From assembly GCA_920105625.2 (NCBI GenBank), contig OV050033.1, forward strand, positions 97,094,280 through 97,158,279: a stretch of DNA of 64,000 nucleotides. Direction: 5' to 3'. The notes beneath the pieces are model-generated. The model did no database searches. It was not told the origin of the DNA and saw nothing but the letters and a program-made list of their open reading frames with translations. Made by a program: the position numbers and the translations under genes. Source of the DNA: Clusia tigrina. Taxonomy: Eukaryota; Arthropoda; Insecta; Diptera; Clusiidae. Positions 37,628-50,171 of this stretch are shown in pieces (within the stretch, counting starts at the first letter, position 1; each line of letters starts with the position of its first letter).

Positions 37628-40600
37628 TGTAACTTTTTACTGGAGCGTCATAAAACCTTGATATTTTGTAACAATAAAGCACTCGAGCCTCTTGTCAATT
37701 TAAGCTATCGTTCAAGGCTACGCTACCCTTGAGTCCCAAATCAAACACTGATAAAACTTCAAATGGCCCTAACTTCTATACGGTACGTCCTACACCTATC
37801 AAAGTTTGCAACATACAAATGCTTGTAACTTTTTACTGGAGCGTCATAAAACCTTGATATTTTGTAACACTAAAGTACGCGAGCCTCTTGTCAATTTAAG
37901 CTATCGCTCAAGGCTACGCTACCCTTGAGTCCCAAATCAAACACTGATAAAAGTTCAAATGGCCCTAGCTTCTATACGGTACGTCCTACAATTATCAAAG
38001 TTTGCAACATACAAATGCTTGTAACTTTTTACTGGAGCGTCATAAAACCTTGATATTTTGTAACAATAAAGCACTCGAGCCTCTTGTCAATTTAAGCTAT
38101 CGTTCAAGGCTACGCTACCCTTGAGTCCCAAATCAAACACTGATAAAACTTCAAATGGCCCTAGCTTCTATACGGTACGTCCTACACCTATCAAAGTTTG
38201 CAACATACAAATGCTTGTAACTTGTTACTGGAGCGTCATAAAACCTTGAAATTTTGTAACACTAAAGTACGCGAGCCTCTTGTCAATTTAAGCTATCGCT
38301 CAAGGCTACGCTACCCTTGAGTCCCAAATCAAACACTGATAAAACTTCAAGTGGCCCTAACTTCTATACGGTACGTCCTACAATTATCAAAGTTTGCAAC
38401 ATAGAAATGCTTGTAACTTTTTACTGGAGCGTCATAAAACCTTGAAATTTTGTAACACTAAAGTACGCGAGCCTCTTGTCAATTTAAGCTATCGCTCAAA
38501 GCTATGCTACCCTTGAGTCCCAAATCAAACACTGATAAAACTTCAGGTGGCCCTAACTTCTATACGGTACGTCCTACACCTATCAAAGCTTCCAACATAC
38601 AAATGCTTTGAACTTTTTACTGGAGCGTCATAAAACCTTGAAATTTTGTAACACTAAAGTACGCGAGCCTCTTGTCAATTTAAGCTATCGCTCAAGGCTA
38701 CGCTACCCTTGAGTCCCAAATAAAACACTGATAAAACTTCAAATGGCCCTAGCTTCTATACGGTACGTCCTACAATTATCAAAGTTTGCAACATACAAAT
38801 GCTTGTAAATTTTTACTGGAGCGTCATAAAACCTTGATATTTTGTAACACTAAAGTACGCGAGCCTCTTGTCAATTTAAGCTATCGTTCAAGGCTACGCT
38901 ACCCTTGAGTCCCAAATCAAATACTGATAAAACTTCAAGTGGCCCTAACTTCTATACGGTACGTCCTACACCTATCAAAGTTTGCAACATACAAATGCTT
39001 GTAACTTTTTACTGGAGCGTCATAAAACCTTGATATTTTGTAACAATAAAGCACTCGAGCCTCTTGTCAATTTAAGCTATCGTTCAAGGCTACGCTACCC
39101 TTGAGTCCCAAATCAAACACTGATAAAACTTCAAGTGGCCCTAACTTCTATACGGTACGTCCTACACCTATCAAAGTTTGCAACATACAAATGCTTGTAA
39201 CTTTTTACTGGAGCGTCATAAAACCTTGATATTTTGTAACAATAAAGCACTCGAGCCTCTTGTCAATTTAAGCTATCGTTCAAGGCTACGCTACCCTTGA
39301 GTCCCAAATCAAACACTGATAAAACTTCAAATGGCCCTAGCTTCTATACGGTACGTCCTACACCTATCAAAGTTTGCAACATACAAATGCTTGTAACTTT
39401 TTACTGGAGCGTCATAAAACCTTGAAATTTTGTAACACTAAAGTACGCGAGCCTCTTGTCAATTTAAGCTATCGCTCAAGGCTACGCTACCCTTGAGTCC
39501 CAAATCAAACACTGATAAAACTTCAAGTGGCCCTAACTTCTATACGGTACGTCCTACACCTATCAAAGTTTGCAACATACAAATGCTTGTAACTTTTTAC
39601 TGGAGCGTCATAAAACCTTGATATTTTGTAACAATAAAGCACTCGAGCCTCTTGTCAATTTAAGCTATCGCTCAAGGCTACGCTACCCTTGAGTCCCAAA
39701 TCAAACACTGATAAAACTTCAAGTGGCCCTAACTTCTATACGGTACGTCCTACACCTATCAAAGTTTGCAACATACAAATGCTTGTAACTTTTTACTGGA
39801 GCGTCATAAAACCTTGATATTTTGTAACAATAAAGCACTTGAGCCTATTGTCAATTTAAGCTATCGTTCAAGGCTACGCTACCCTTGAGTCCCAAATCAA
39901 ACACTGATAAAACTTCAAATGGCCCTAGCTTCTATACGGTACGTCCTACAATTATCAAAGTTTGCAACATAGAAATGCTTGTAACTTTTTACTGGAGCGT
40001 CATAAAACCTTGAAATTTTGTAACACTAAAGTACGCGAGCCTCTTGTCAATTTAAGCTATCGCTCAAAGCTATGCTACCCTTGAGTCCCAAATCAAACAC
40101 TGATAAAACTTCAGGTGGCCCTAACTTCTATACGGTACGTCCTACACCTATCAAAGCTTCCAACATACAAATGCTTGTAACTTTTTACTGGAGCGTCATA
40201 AAACCTTGAAATTTTGTAACACTAAAGTACGCGAGCCTCTTGTCATTTTAAGCTATCGCTCAAAGCTATGCTACACTTGATTCCCAAATCAAACACTGAT
40301 AAAACTTCAAATGGCCCTAGCTTCTATACGGTACGTCCTACACCTATCAAAGTTTGCAACATACAAATGCTTGTAACTTTTTACTGGAGCGTCATAAAAC
40401 CTTGATATTTTGTAACACTAAAGTACGCGAGCCTCTTGTCAATTTAAGCTATCGCTCAAGGCTACGCTACCCTTGAGTCCCAAATCAAACACTGATAAAA
40501 GTTCAAATGGCCCTAGCTTCTATACGGTACGTCCTACAATTATCAAAGTTTGCAACATACAAATGCTTGTAACTTTTTACTGGAGCGTCATAAAACCTTG

Positions 40601-43600
40601 ATATTTTGTAACAATAAAGCACTCGAGCCTCTTGTCAATTTAAGCTATCGTTCAAGGCTACGCTACCCTTGAGTCCCAAATCAAACACTGATAAAACTTC
40701 AAATGGCCCTAGCTTCTATACGGTACGTCGTACACCTATCAAAGTTTGCAACATACAAATGCTTGTAACTTTTTACTGGAGCGTCATAAAACCTTGAAAT
40801 TTTGTAACACTAAAGTACGCGAGCCTCTTGTCAATTTAAGCTATCGCTCAAGGCTACGCTACCCTTGAGTCCCAAATCAAACACTGATAAAACTTCAAGT
40901 GGCCCTAACTTCTATACGGTACGTCCTACACCTATCAAAGTTTGCAACATACAAATGCTTGTAACTTTTTACTGGAGCGTCATAAAACCTTGATATTTTG
41001 TAACAATAAAGCACTCGAGCCTCTTGTCAATTTAAGCTATCGTTCAAGGCTACGCTACCCTTGAGTCCCAAATCAAACACTGATAAAACTTCAAATGGCC
41101 CTAACTTCTATACGGTACGTCCTACACCTATCAAAGTTTGCAACATACAAATGCTTGTAACTTTTTACTGGAGCGTCATAAAATCTTGATATTTTGTAAC
41201 AATAAAGCACTCGAGCCTCTTGTCAATTTAAGCTATCGTTCAAGGCTACGCTACCCTTGAGTCCCAAATCAAACACTGATAAAACTTCAAATGGCCCTAG
41301 CTTCTATACGGTACGTCCTACAATTATCAAAGTTTGCAACATACAAATGCTTGTAACTTTTTACTGGAGCGTCATAAAACCTTGATATTTTGTAACAATA
41401 AAGCACTCGAGCCTCTTGTCAATTTAAGCTATCGTTCAAGGCTACGCTACCCTTGAGTCCCAAATCAAACACTGATAAAACTTCAAATGGCCCTAGCTTC
41501 TATACGGTACGTCCTACACCTATCAAAGTTTGCAACATACAAATGCTTGTAACTTTTTACTGGAGCGTCATAAAACCTTGATATTTTGTAATAATAAAGC
41601 ACTCGAGCCTCTTGTCAATTTAAGCTATCGTTCAAGGCTACGCTACCCTTGAGTCCCAAATCAAACACTGATAAAACTTCAAATGGCCCTAGCTTTTATA
41701 CGGTACGTCCTACAATTATCAAAGTTTGCAACATAGAAATGCTTGTAACTTTTTACTGGAGCGTCATAAAACCTTGAAATTTTGTGACACTAAAGTACGC
41801 GAGCCTCTTGTCAATTTAAGCTATCGCTCAAAGCTATGCTACCCTTGAGTCCCAAATCAAACACTGATAAAACTTCAAATGGCCCTAGCTTCTATACGGT
41901 ACGTCCTACAATTATCAAAGTTTGCAACATAGAAATGCTTGTAACTTTTTACTGGAGCGTCATAAAACCTTGAAATTTTGTAACACTAAAGTACGCGAGC
42001 CTCTTGTCAATTTAAGCTATCGCTCAAAGCTATGCTACCCTTGATTCCCAAATCAAACACTGATAAAACTTCAAATGGCCCTACCTTCTATACGGTACGT
42101 CCTACACCTATCAAAGTTTGCAACATACAAATGCTTGTAACTTTTTACTGGAGCGTCATAAAACCTTGATATTTTGTAACACTAAAGTACGCGAGCCTCT
42201 TGTCAATTTAAGCTATCGCTCAAGGCTACGCTACCCTTGAGTCCCAAATCAAACACTGATAAAAGTTCAAGTGGCCCTAGCTTCTATACGGTACGTCCTA
42301 CAATTATCAAAGTTTGCAACATAGAAATGCTTGTAACTTTTTACTGGAGCGTCATAAAACCTTGAAATTTTGTAACACTAAAGTACGCGAGCCTCTTGTC
42401 AATTTAAGCTATCGCTCAAAGCTATGCTACCCTTGATTCCCAAATCAAACACTGATAAAACTTCAAGTGGCCCTAACTTATATACGGTACGTCCTACACC
42501 TATCAAAGTTTGCAACATACAAATGCTTGTAACTTTTTACTGGAGCGTCATAAAACCTTGATATTTTGTAACAATAAAGCACTCGAGCCTCTTGTCAATT
42601 TAAGCTATCGTTCAAGGCTACGCTACCCTTGAGTCCCAAATCAAACACTGATAAAACTTCAAATGGCCCTAGCTTCTATACGGTACGTCCTACAATTATC
42701 AAAGTTTGCAACATACAAATGCTTGTAACTTTTTACTGGAGCGTAAAAAAAACTTGAAACTTTGTAACACTAAAGTACGCGAGCCTCTTGTCAATTTAAG
42801 CTATCGTTCAAGGCTACGCTACCCTTGAGTCCCAAATCAAACACTGATAAAACTTCAAATGGCCCTAGCTTCTATACGGTACGTCCTACACCTATCAAAG
42901 TTTGCAACATACAAATGCTTGTAACTTTTTACTGGAGCGTCATAAAACCTTGATATTTTGTAACACTAAAGTACGCGAGCCTCTTGTCAATTTAAGCTAT
43001 CGCTCAAGGCTACGCTACCCTTGAGTCCCAAATCAAACACTGATAAAAGTTCAAATGGCCCTAGCTTCTATACGGTACGTCCTACAATTATCAAAGTTTG
43101 CAACATACAAATGCTTGTAACTTTTTACTGGAGCGTCATAAAACCTTGATATTTTGTAACAATAAAGCACTCGAGCCTCTTGTCAATTTAAGCTATCGTT
43201 CAAGGCTACGCTACCCTTGAGTCCCAAATCAAACACTGATAAAACTTCAAATGGCCCTAGCTTCTATACGGTACGTCCTACACCTATCAAAGTTTGCAAC
43301 ATACAAATGCTTGTAACTTTTTACTGGAGCGTCATAAAACCTTGAAATTTTGTAACACTAAAGTACGCGAGCCTCTTGTCAATTTAAGCTATCGCTCAAG
43401 GCTACGCTACCCTTGAGTCCCAAATCAAACACTGATAAAACTTCAAGTGGCCCTAACTTCTATACGGTACGTCCTACACCTATCAAAGTTTGCAACATAC
43501 AAATGCTTGTAACTTTTTACTGGAGCGTCATAAAACCTTGATATTTTGTAACAATAAAGCACTCGAGCCTCTTGTCAATTTCAGCTATCGCTCAAGGCTA

Positions 43601-46600
43601 CGCTACCCTTGAGTCCCAAATCAAACACTGATAAAACTTCAAGTGGCCCTAACTTCTATACGGTACGTCCTACACCTATCAAAGTTTGCAACATACAAAT
43701 GCTTGTAACTTTTTACTGGAGCGTCATAAAACCTTGATATTTTGTAACAATAAAGCACTTGAGCCTCTTGTCAATTTAAGCTATCGTTCAAGGCTACGCT
43801 ACCCTTGAGTCCCAAATCAAACACTGATAAAACTTCAAATGGCCCTAGCTTCTATACGGTACGTCCTACAATTATCAAAGTTTGCAACATAGAAATGCTT
43901 GTAACTTTTTACTGGAGCGTCATAAAACCTTGAAAATTTGTAACACTAAAGTACGCGAGCCTCTTGTCAATTTAAGCTATCGCTCAAAGCTATGCTACCC
44001 TTGATTCCCAAATCAAACACTGATAAAACTTCAAGTGGCCCTAACTTATATACGGTACGTCCTACACCTATCAAAGTTTGCAACATACAAATGCTTGTAA
44101 CTTTTTACTGGAGCGTCATAAAACCTTGATATTTTGTAACAATAAAGCACTTGAGCCTCTTGTCAATTTAAGCTATCGTTCAAGGCTACGCTACCCTTGA
44201 GTCCCAAATCAAACACTGATAAAACTTCAAATGGCCCTAGCTTCTATACGGTACGTCCTACAATTATCAAAGTTTGCAACATAGAAATGCTTGTAACTTT
44301 TTACTGGAGCGTCATAAAACCTTGAAATTTTGTAACACTAAAGTACGCGAGCCTCTTGTCAATTTAAGCTATCGCTCAAAGCTATGCTACCCTTGATTCC
44401 CAAATCAAACACTGATAAAACTTCAAGTGGCCCTAACTTATATACGGTACGTCCTACACCTATCAAAGTTTCCAACATACAAATGCTTGTAACTTTTTAC
44501 TGGAGCGTCATTAAACCTTGATATTTTGTAACAATAAAGCACTCGAGCCTCTTGTCAATTTAAGCTATCGCTCAAGGCTACGCTACCCTTGAGTCCCAAA
44601 TCAAACACTGATAAAACTTCAAGTGGCCCTAACTTCTATACGGTACGTCCTACACCTATCAAAATTTGCAACATACAAATGCTTGTAACTTTTTACTGGA
44701 GCGTCATAAAACCTTGATATTTTGTAACAATAAAGCACTCGAGCCTCTTGTCAATTTAAGCTATCGCTCAAGGCTACGCTACCCTTGAGTCCCAAATCAA
44801 ACACTGATAAAACTTCAAGTGGCCCTAACTTCTATACGGTACGTCCTACACCTATCAAAGTTTGCAACATACAAATGCTTGTAACTTTTTACTGGAGCGT
44901 CATAAAACCTTGATATTTTGTAACAATAAAGCACTTGAGCCTCTTGTCAATTTAAGCTATCGTTCAAGGCTACGCTACCCTGGAGTCCCAAATCAAACAC
45001 TGATAAAACTTCAAATGGCCCTAGCTTCTATACGGTACGTCCTACAATTATCAAAGTTTGCAACATAGAAATGCTTGTAACTTTTTACTGGAGCGTCATA
45101 AAACCTTGAAATTTTGTAACACTAAAGTACGCGAGCCTCTTGTCAATTTAAGCTATCGCTCAAAGCTATGCTACCCTTGATTCCCAAATCAAACACTGAT
45201 AAAACTTCAAGTGGCCCTAACTTATATACGGTACGTCCTACACCTATCAAAGTTTGCAACATACAAATGCTTGTAACTTTTTACTGGAGCGTCATAAAAC
45301 CTTGATATTTTGTAACAATAAAGCACTCGAGCCTCTTGTCAATTTAAGCTATCGTTCAAGGCTACGCTACCCTTGAGTCCCAAATCAAACACTGATAAAA
45401 CTTCAAATGGCCCTAGCTTCTATACGGTACGTCCTACAATTATCAAAGTTTGCAACATACAAATGCTTGTAACTTTTTACTGGAGCGTAAAAAAAACTTG
45501 AAACTTTGTAACACTAAAGTACGCGAGCCTCTTGTCAATTTAAGCTATCGTTCAAGGCTACGCTACCCTTGAGTCCCAAATCAAACACTGATAAAACTTC
45601 AAATGGCCCTAGCTTCTATACGGTACGTCCTACACCTATCAAAGTTTGCAACATACAAATGCTTGTAACTTTTTACTGGAGCGTCATAAAACCTTGATAT
45701 TTTGTAACACTAAAGTACGCGAGCCTCTTGTCAATTTAAGCTATCGCTCAAGGCTACGCTACCCTTGAGTCCCAAATCAAACACTGATAAAAGTTCAAAT
45801 GGCCCTAGCTTCTATACGGTACGTCCTACAATTATCAAAGTTTGCAGCATACAAATGCTTGTAACTTTTTACTGGAGCGTCATAAAACCTTGATATTTTG
45901 TAACAATAAAGCACTCGAGCCTCTTGTCAATTTAAGCTATCGGTCAAGGCTACGCTACCCTTGAGTCCCAAATCAAACACTGATAAAACTTCAAATGGCC
46001 CTAGCTTCTATACGGTACGTCCTACACCTATCAAAGTTTGCAACATACAAATGCTTGTAACTTTTTACTGGAGCGTCATAAAACCTTGAAATTTTGTAAC
46101 ACTAAAGTACGCGAGCCTCTTGTCAATTTAAGCTATCGCTCAAGGCTACGCTACCCTTGAGTCCCAAATCAAACACTGATAAAACTTCAAGTGGCCCTAA
46201 CTTCTATACGGTACGTCCTACAATTATCAAAGTTTGCAACATAGAAATGCTTGTAACTTTTTACTGGAGCGTTATAAAACCTTGAAATTTTGTAACACTA
46301 AAGTACGCGAGCCTCTTGTCAATTTAAGCTATCGCTCAAAGCTATGCTACCCTTGAGTCCCAAATCAAACACTGATAAATCTTCAGGTGGCCCTAACTTC
46401 TATACGGTACGTCCTACACCTATCAAAGCTTCCAACATACAAATGCTTTGAACTTTTTACTGGAGCGTCATAAAACCTTGAAATTTTGTAACACTAAAGT
46501 ACGCGAGCCTCTTGTCAATTTAAGCTATCGCTCAAGGCTACGCTACCCTTGAGTCCCAAATAAAACACTGATAAAACTTCAAATGGCCCTAGCTTCTATA

Positions 46601-49387
46601 CGGTACGTCCTACAATTATCAAAGTTTGCAACATACAAATGCTTGTAAATTTTTACTGGAGCGTCATAAAACCTTGATATTTTGTAACACTAAAGTACGC
46701 GAGCCTCTTGTCAATTTAAGCTATCGTTCAAGGCTACGCTACCCTTGAGTCCCAAATCAAATACTGATAAAACTTCAAGTGGCCCTAACTTCTATACGGT
46801 ACGTCCTACACCTATCAAAGTTTGCAACATACAAATGCTTGTAACTTTTTACTGGAGCGTCATAAAATCTTGATATTTTGTAACAATAAAGCACTCGAGC
46901 CTCTTGTCAATTTAAGCTATCGTTCAAGGCTACGCTACCCTTGAGTCCCAAATCAAACACTGATAAAACTTCAAGTGGCCCTAACTTCTATACGGTACGT
47001 CCTACACCTATCAAAGTTTGCAACATACAAATGCTTGTAACTTTTTACTGGAGCGTCATAAAACCTTGATATTTTGTAACAATAAAGCACTCGAGCCTCT
47101 TGTCAATTTAAGCTATAGCTCAAAGCTATGCTACCCTTGAGTCCCAAATCAAACACTGACAAAGCTTCAAATGGCCCAAACTTCTATACGGTACGTCCTA
47201 CAATTATCAAAGTTTGCAACATACAAATGCTTGTAACTTTTTACTGGAGCGTCATAAAACCTTGATATTTTGTAACAATAAAGCACTCGAGCCTCTTGTC
47301 AATTTAAGCTATCGCTCAAGGCTACGCTACATTTGAGTCCCAAATCAAACACTGATAAAACTTCAAGTGGCCCTAACTTCTATACGGTACGTCCTACACC
47401 TATCAAAGTTTGCAACATACAAATGCTTGTAACTTTTTACTGGAGCGTCATAAAACCTTGATATTTTGTAACAATAAAGCACTCGAGCCTCTTGTCAATT
47501 TAAGCTATCGCTCAAAGCTATGCTACCCTTGAGTCCCAAATCAAACACTGATAAAACTTCAAGTGGCCCTAACTTCTATACGGTACGTCCTACACCGATC
47601 AAAGCTTCCAACATACAAATGCTTTGAACTTTTTACTGGAGCGTCATAAAACCTTGAAATTTTGTAACACTAAAGTACGCGAGCCTCTGGTCAATTTAAG
47701 CTATCGCTCAAGGCTACGCTACCCTTGAGTCCCAAATCAAACACTGATAAAACTTCAAGTGGCCCTAACTTCTATACGGTACGTCCTACACCTATCAAAG
47801 TTTGCAACATACAAATGCTTGTAACTTTTTACTGGAGCGTCATAAAACCTTGATATTTTGTAACAATAAAGCACTTGAGCCTCTTGTCAATTTAAGCTAT
47901 CGTTCAAGGCTACGCTACCCTTGAGTCCCAAATCAAACACTGATAAAACTTCAAATGGCCCTAGCTTCTATACGGTACGTCCTACACCTATCAAAGTTTG
48001 CAACATACAAATGCTTGTAACTTTTTACTGGAGCGTCATAAAACCTTGAAATTTTGTAACACTAAAGTACGCGAGCCTCTTGTCAATTTAAGCTATCGCT
48101 CAAGGCTACGCTACCCTTGAGTCCCAAATCAAACACTGATAAAACTTCAAGTGGCCCTAACTTCTATACGGTACGTCCTACACCTATCAAAGTTTGCAAC
48201 ATACAAATGCTTGTAACTTTTTACTGGAGCGTCATAAAACCTTGATATTTTGTAACAATAAAGCACTCGAGCCTCTTGTCAATTTAAGCTATCGCTCAAG
48301 GCTACGCTACCCTTGAGTCCCAAATCAAACACTGATAAAACTTCAAGTGGCCCTAACTTCTATACGGTACGTCCTACACCTATCAAAGTTTGCAACATAC
48401 AAATGCTTGTAACTTTTTACTGGAGCGTCATAAAACCTTGATATTTTGTAACAATAAAGCACTTGAGCCTCTTGTCAATTTAAGCTATCGTTCAAGGCTA
48501 CGCTACCCTTGAGTCCCAAATCAAACACTGATAAAACTTCAAATGGCCCTAGCTTCTATACGGTACGTCCTACAATTATCAAAGTTTGCAACATAGAAAT
48601 GCTTGTAACTTTTTACTGGAGCGTCATAAAACCTTGAAATTTTGTAACACTAAAGTACGCGAGCCTCTTGTCAATTTAAGCTATCGCTCAAGGCTACGCT
48701 ACCCTTGAGTCCCAAATCAAACACTGATAAAACTTCAAGTGGCCCTAACTTCTATACGGTACGTCCTACACCTATCAAAGTTTGCAACATACAAATGCTT
48801 GTAACTTTTTACTGGAGCGTCATAAAACCTTGATATTTTGTAACAATAAAGCACTCGAGCCTCTTGTCAATTTAAGCTATCGCTCAAGGCTACGCTACCC
48901 TTGAGTCCCAAATCAAACACTGATAAAACTTCAAGTGGCCCTAACTTCTATACGGTACGTCCTACACCTATCAAAGTTTGCAACATACAAATGCTTGTAA
49001 CTTTTTACTGGAGCGTCATAAAACCTTGATATTTTGTAACAATAAAGCACTTGAGCCTCTTGTCAATTTAAGCTATCGTTCAAGGCTACGCTACCCTTGA
49101 GTCCCAAATCAAACACTGATAAAACTTCAAATGGCCCTAGCTTCTATACGGTACGTCCTACAATTATCAAAGTTTGCAACATAGAAATGCTTGTAACTTT
49201 TTACTGGAGCGTCATAAAACCTTGATATTTTGTAACAATAAAGCACAAGAGCCTCTTGTCAATTTAAGCTATCGTTCAAGGCTACGCTACCCTTGAGTCC
49301 CAAATCAAACACTGATAAAACTTCAAGTGGCCCTAACTTCTATACGGTACGTCCTACACCTATCAAAGTTTGCAACATACAAATGCT
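37628..49387. repeat. Array domain 3: return to domain-1-like monomers
   Basis: This block has 60 monomers, mostly cataaaacc with gatatt or gaaatt, including the gataaaag type that is typical of domain 1. A8 monomers are rare, for example those starting near 42725 and 45469. An isolated 'gacaaagc' monomer lies near 47040-47235. Copies of private variants known from 22-28 kb recur at 38.5-39.0 kb and 46.4-46.9 kb: aggtgg, aaataaaac, taaattttt and aaatactg. They show that segments were copied over long distances. No genes are present. Confidence 0.8.
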
Positions 49388-50171
49388 TGTAACTTTTTAC
49401 TGGAGCGTCATAAAACCTTGATATTTTGTAACAATAAAGCACTCGAGCCTCTTGGCAATTTAAGCTATAGCTCAAAGCTATGCTACCCTTGAGTCCCAAA
49501 TCAAACACTGACAAAGCTTCAAATGGCCCAAACTTCTATACGGTACGTCCTACAATTATCAAAGTTTGCAACATACAAATGCTTGTAACTTTTTACTGGA
49601 GCGTAAAAAAAACTTGAAACTTTGTAACAATAAAGCACTCGAGCCTCTTGTCAATTTAAGCTATCGTTCAAGGCTACGCTACCCTTGAGTCCCAAATCAA
49701 ACACTGACAAAGCTTCAAATGGCCCAAACTTCTATACGGTACGTCCTACAATTATCAAAGTTTGCAACATACAAATGCTTGTAACTTTTTACTGGAGCGT
49801 AAAAAAAACTTGAAACTTTGTAACACTAAAGTACGCGAGCCTCTTGTCAATTTAAGCTATCGCTCAAAGCTATGCTACCCTTGATTCCCAAATCAAACAC
49901 TGATAAAACTTCAAGTGGCCCTAACTTCTATACGGTACGTCCTACACCTATCAAAGTTTGCAACATACAAATGCTTGTAACTTTTTACTGGAGCGTCATA
50001 AAACCTTGATATTTTGTAACAATAAAGCACTCGAGCCTCTTGTCAATTTAAGCTATCGTTCAAGGCTACGCTACCCTTGAGTCCCAAATCAAACACTGAT
50101 AAAACTTCAAATGGCCCTAGCTTCTATACGGTACGTCCTACAATTATCAAAGTTTGCAACATACAAATGCT

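Noticed and set aside
44862..45068. 68-codon open frame on the plus strand
   Set aside because: A single T-to-G change near 44982 (ccctggagtcc) removes the stop normally present at this point. The rest is ordinary monomer sequence.
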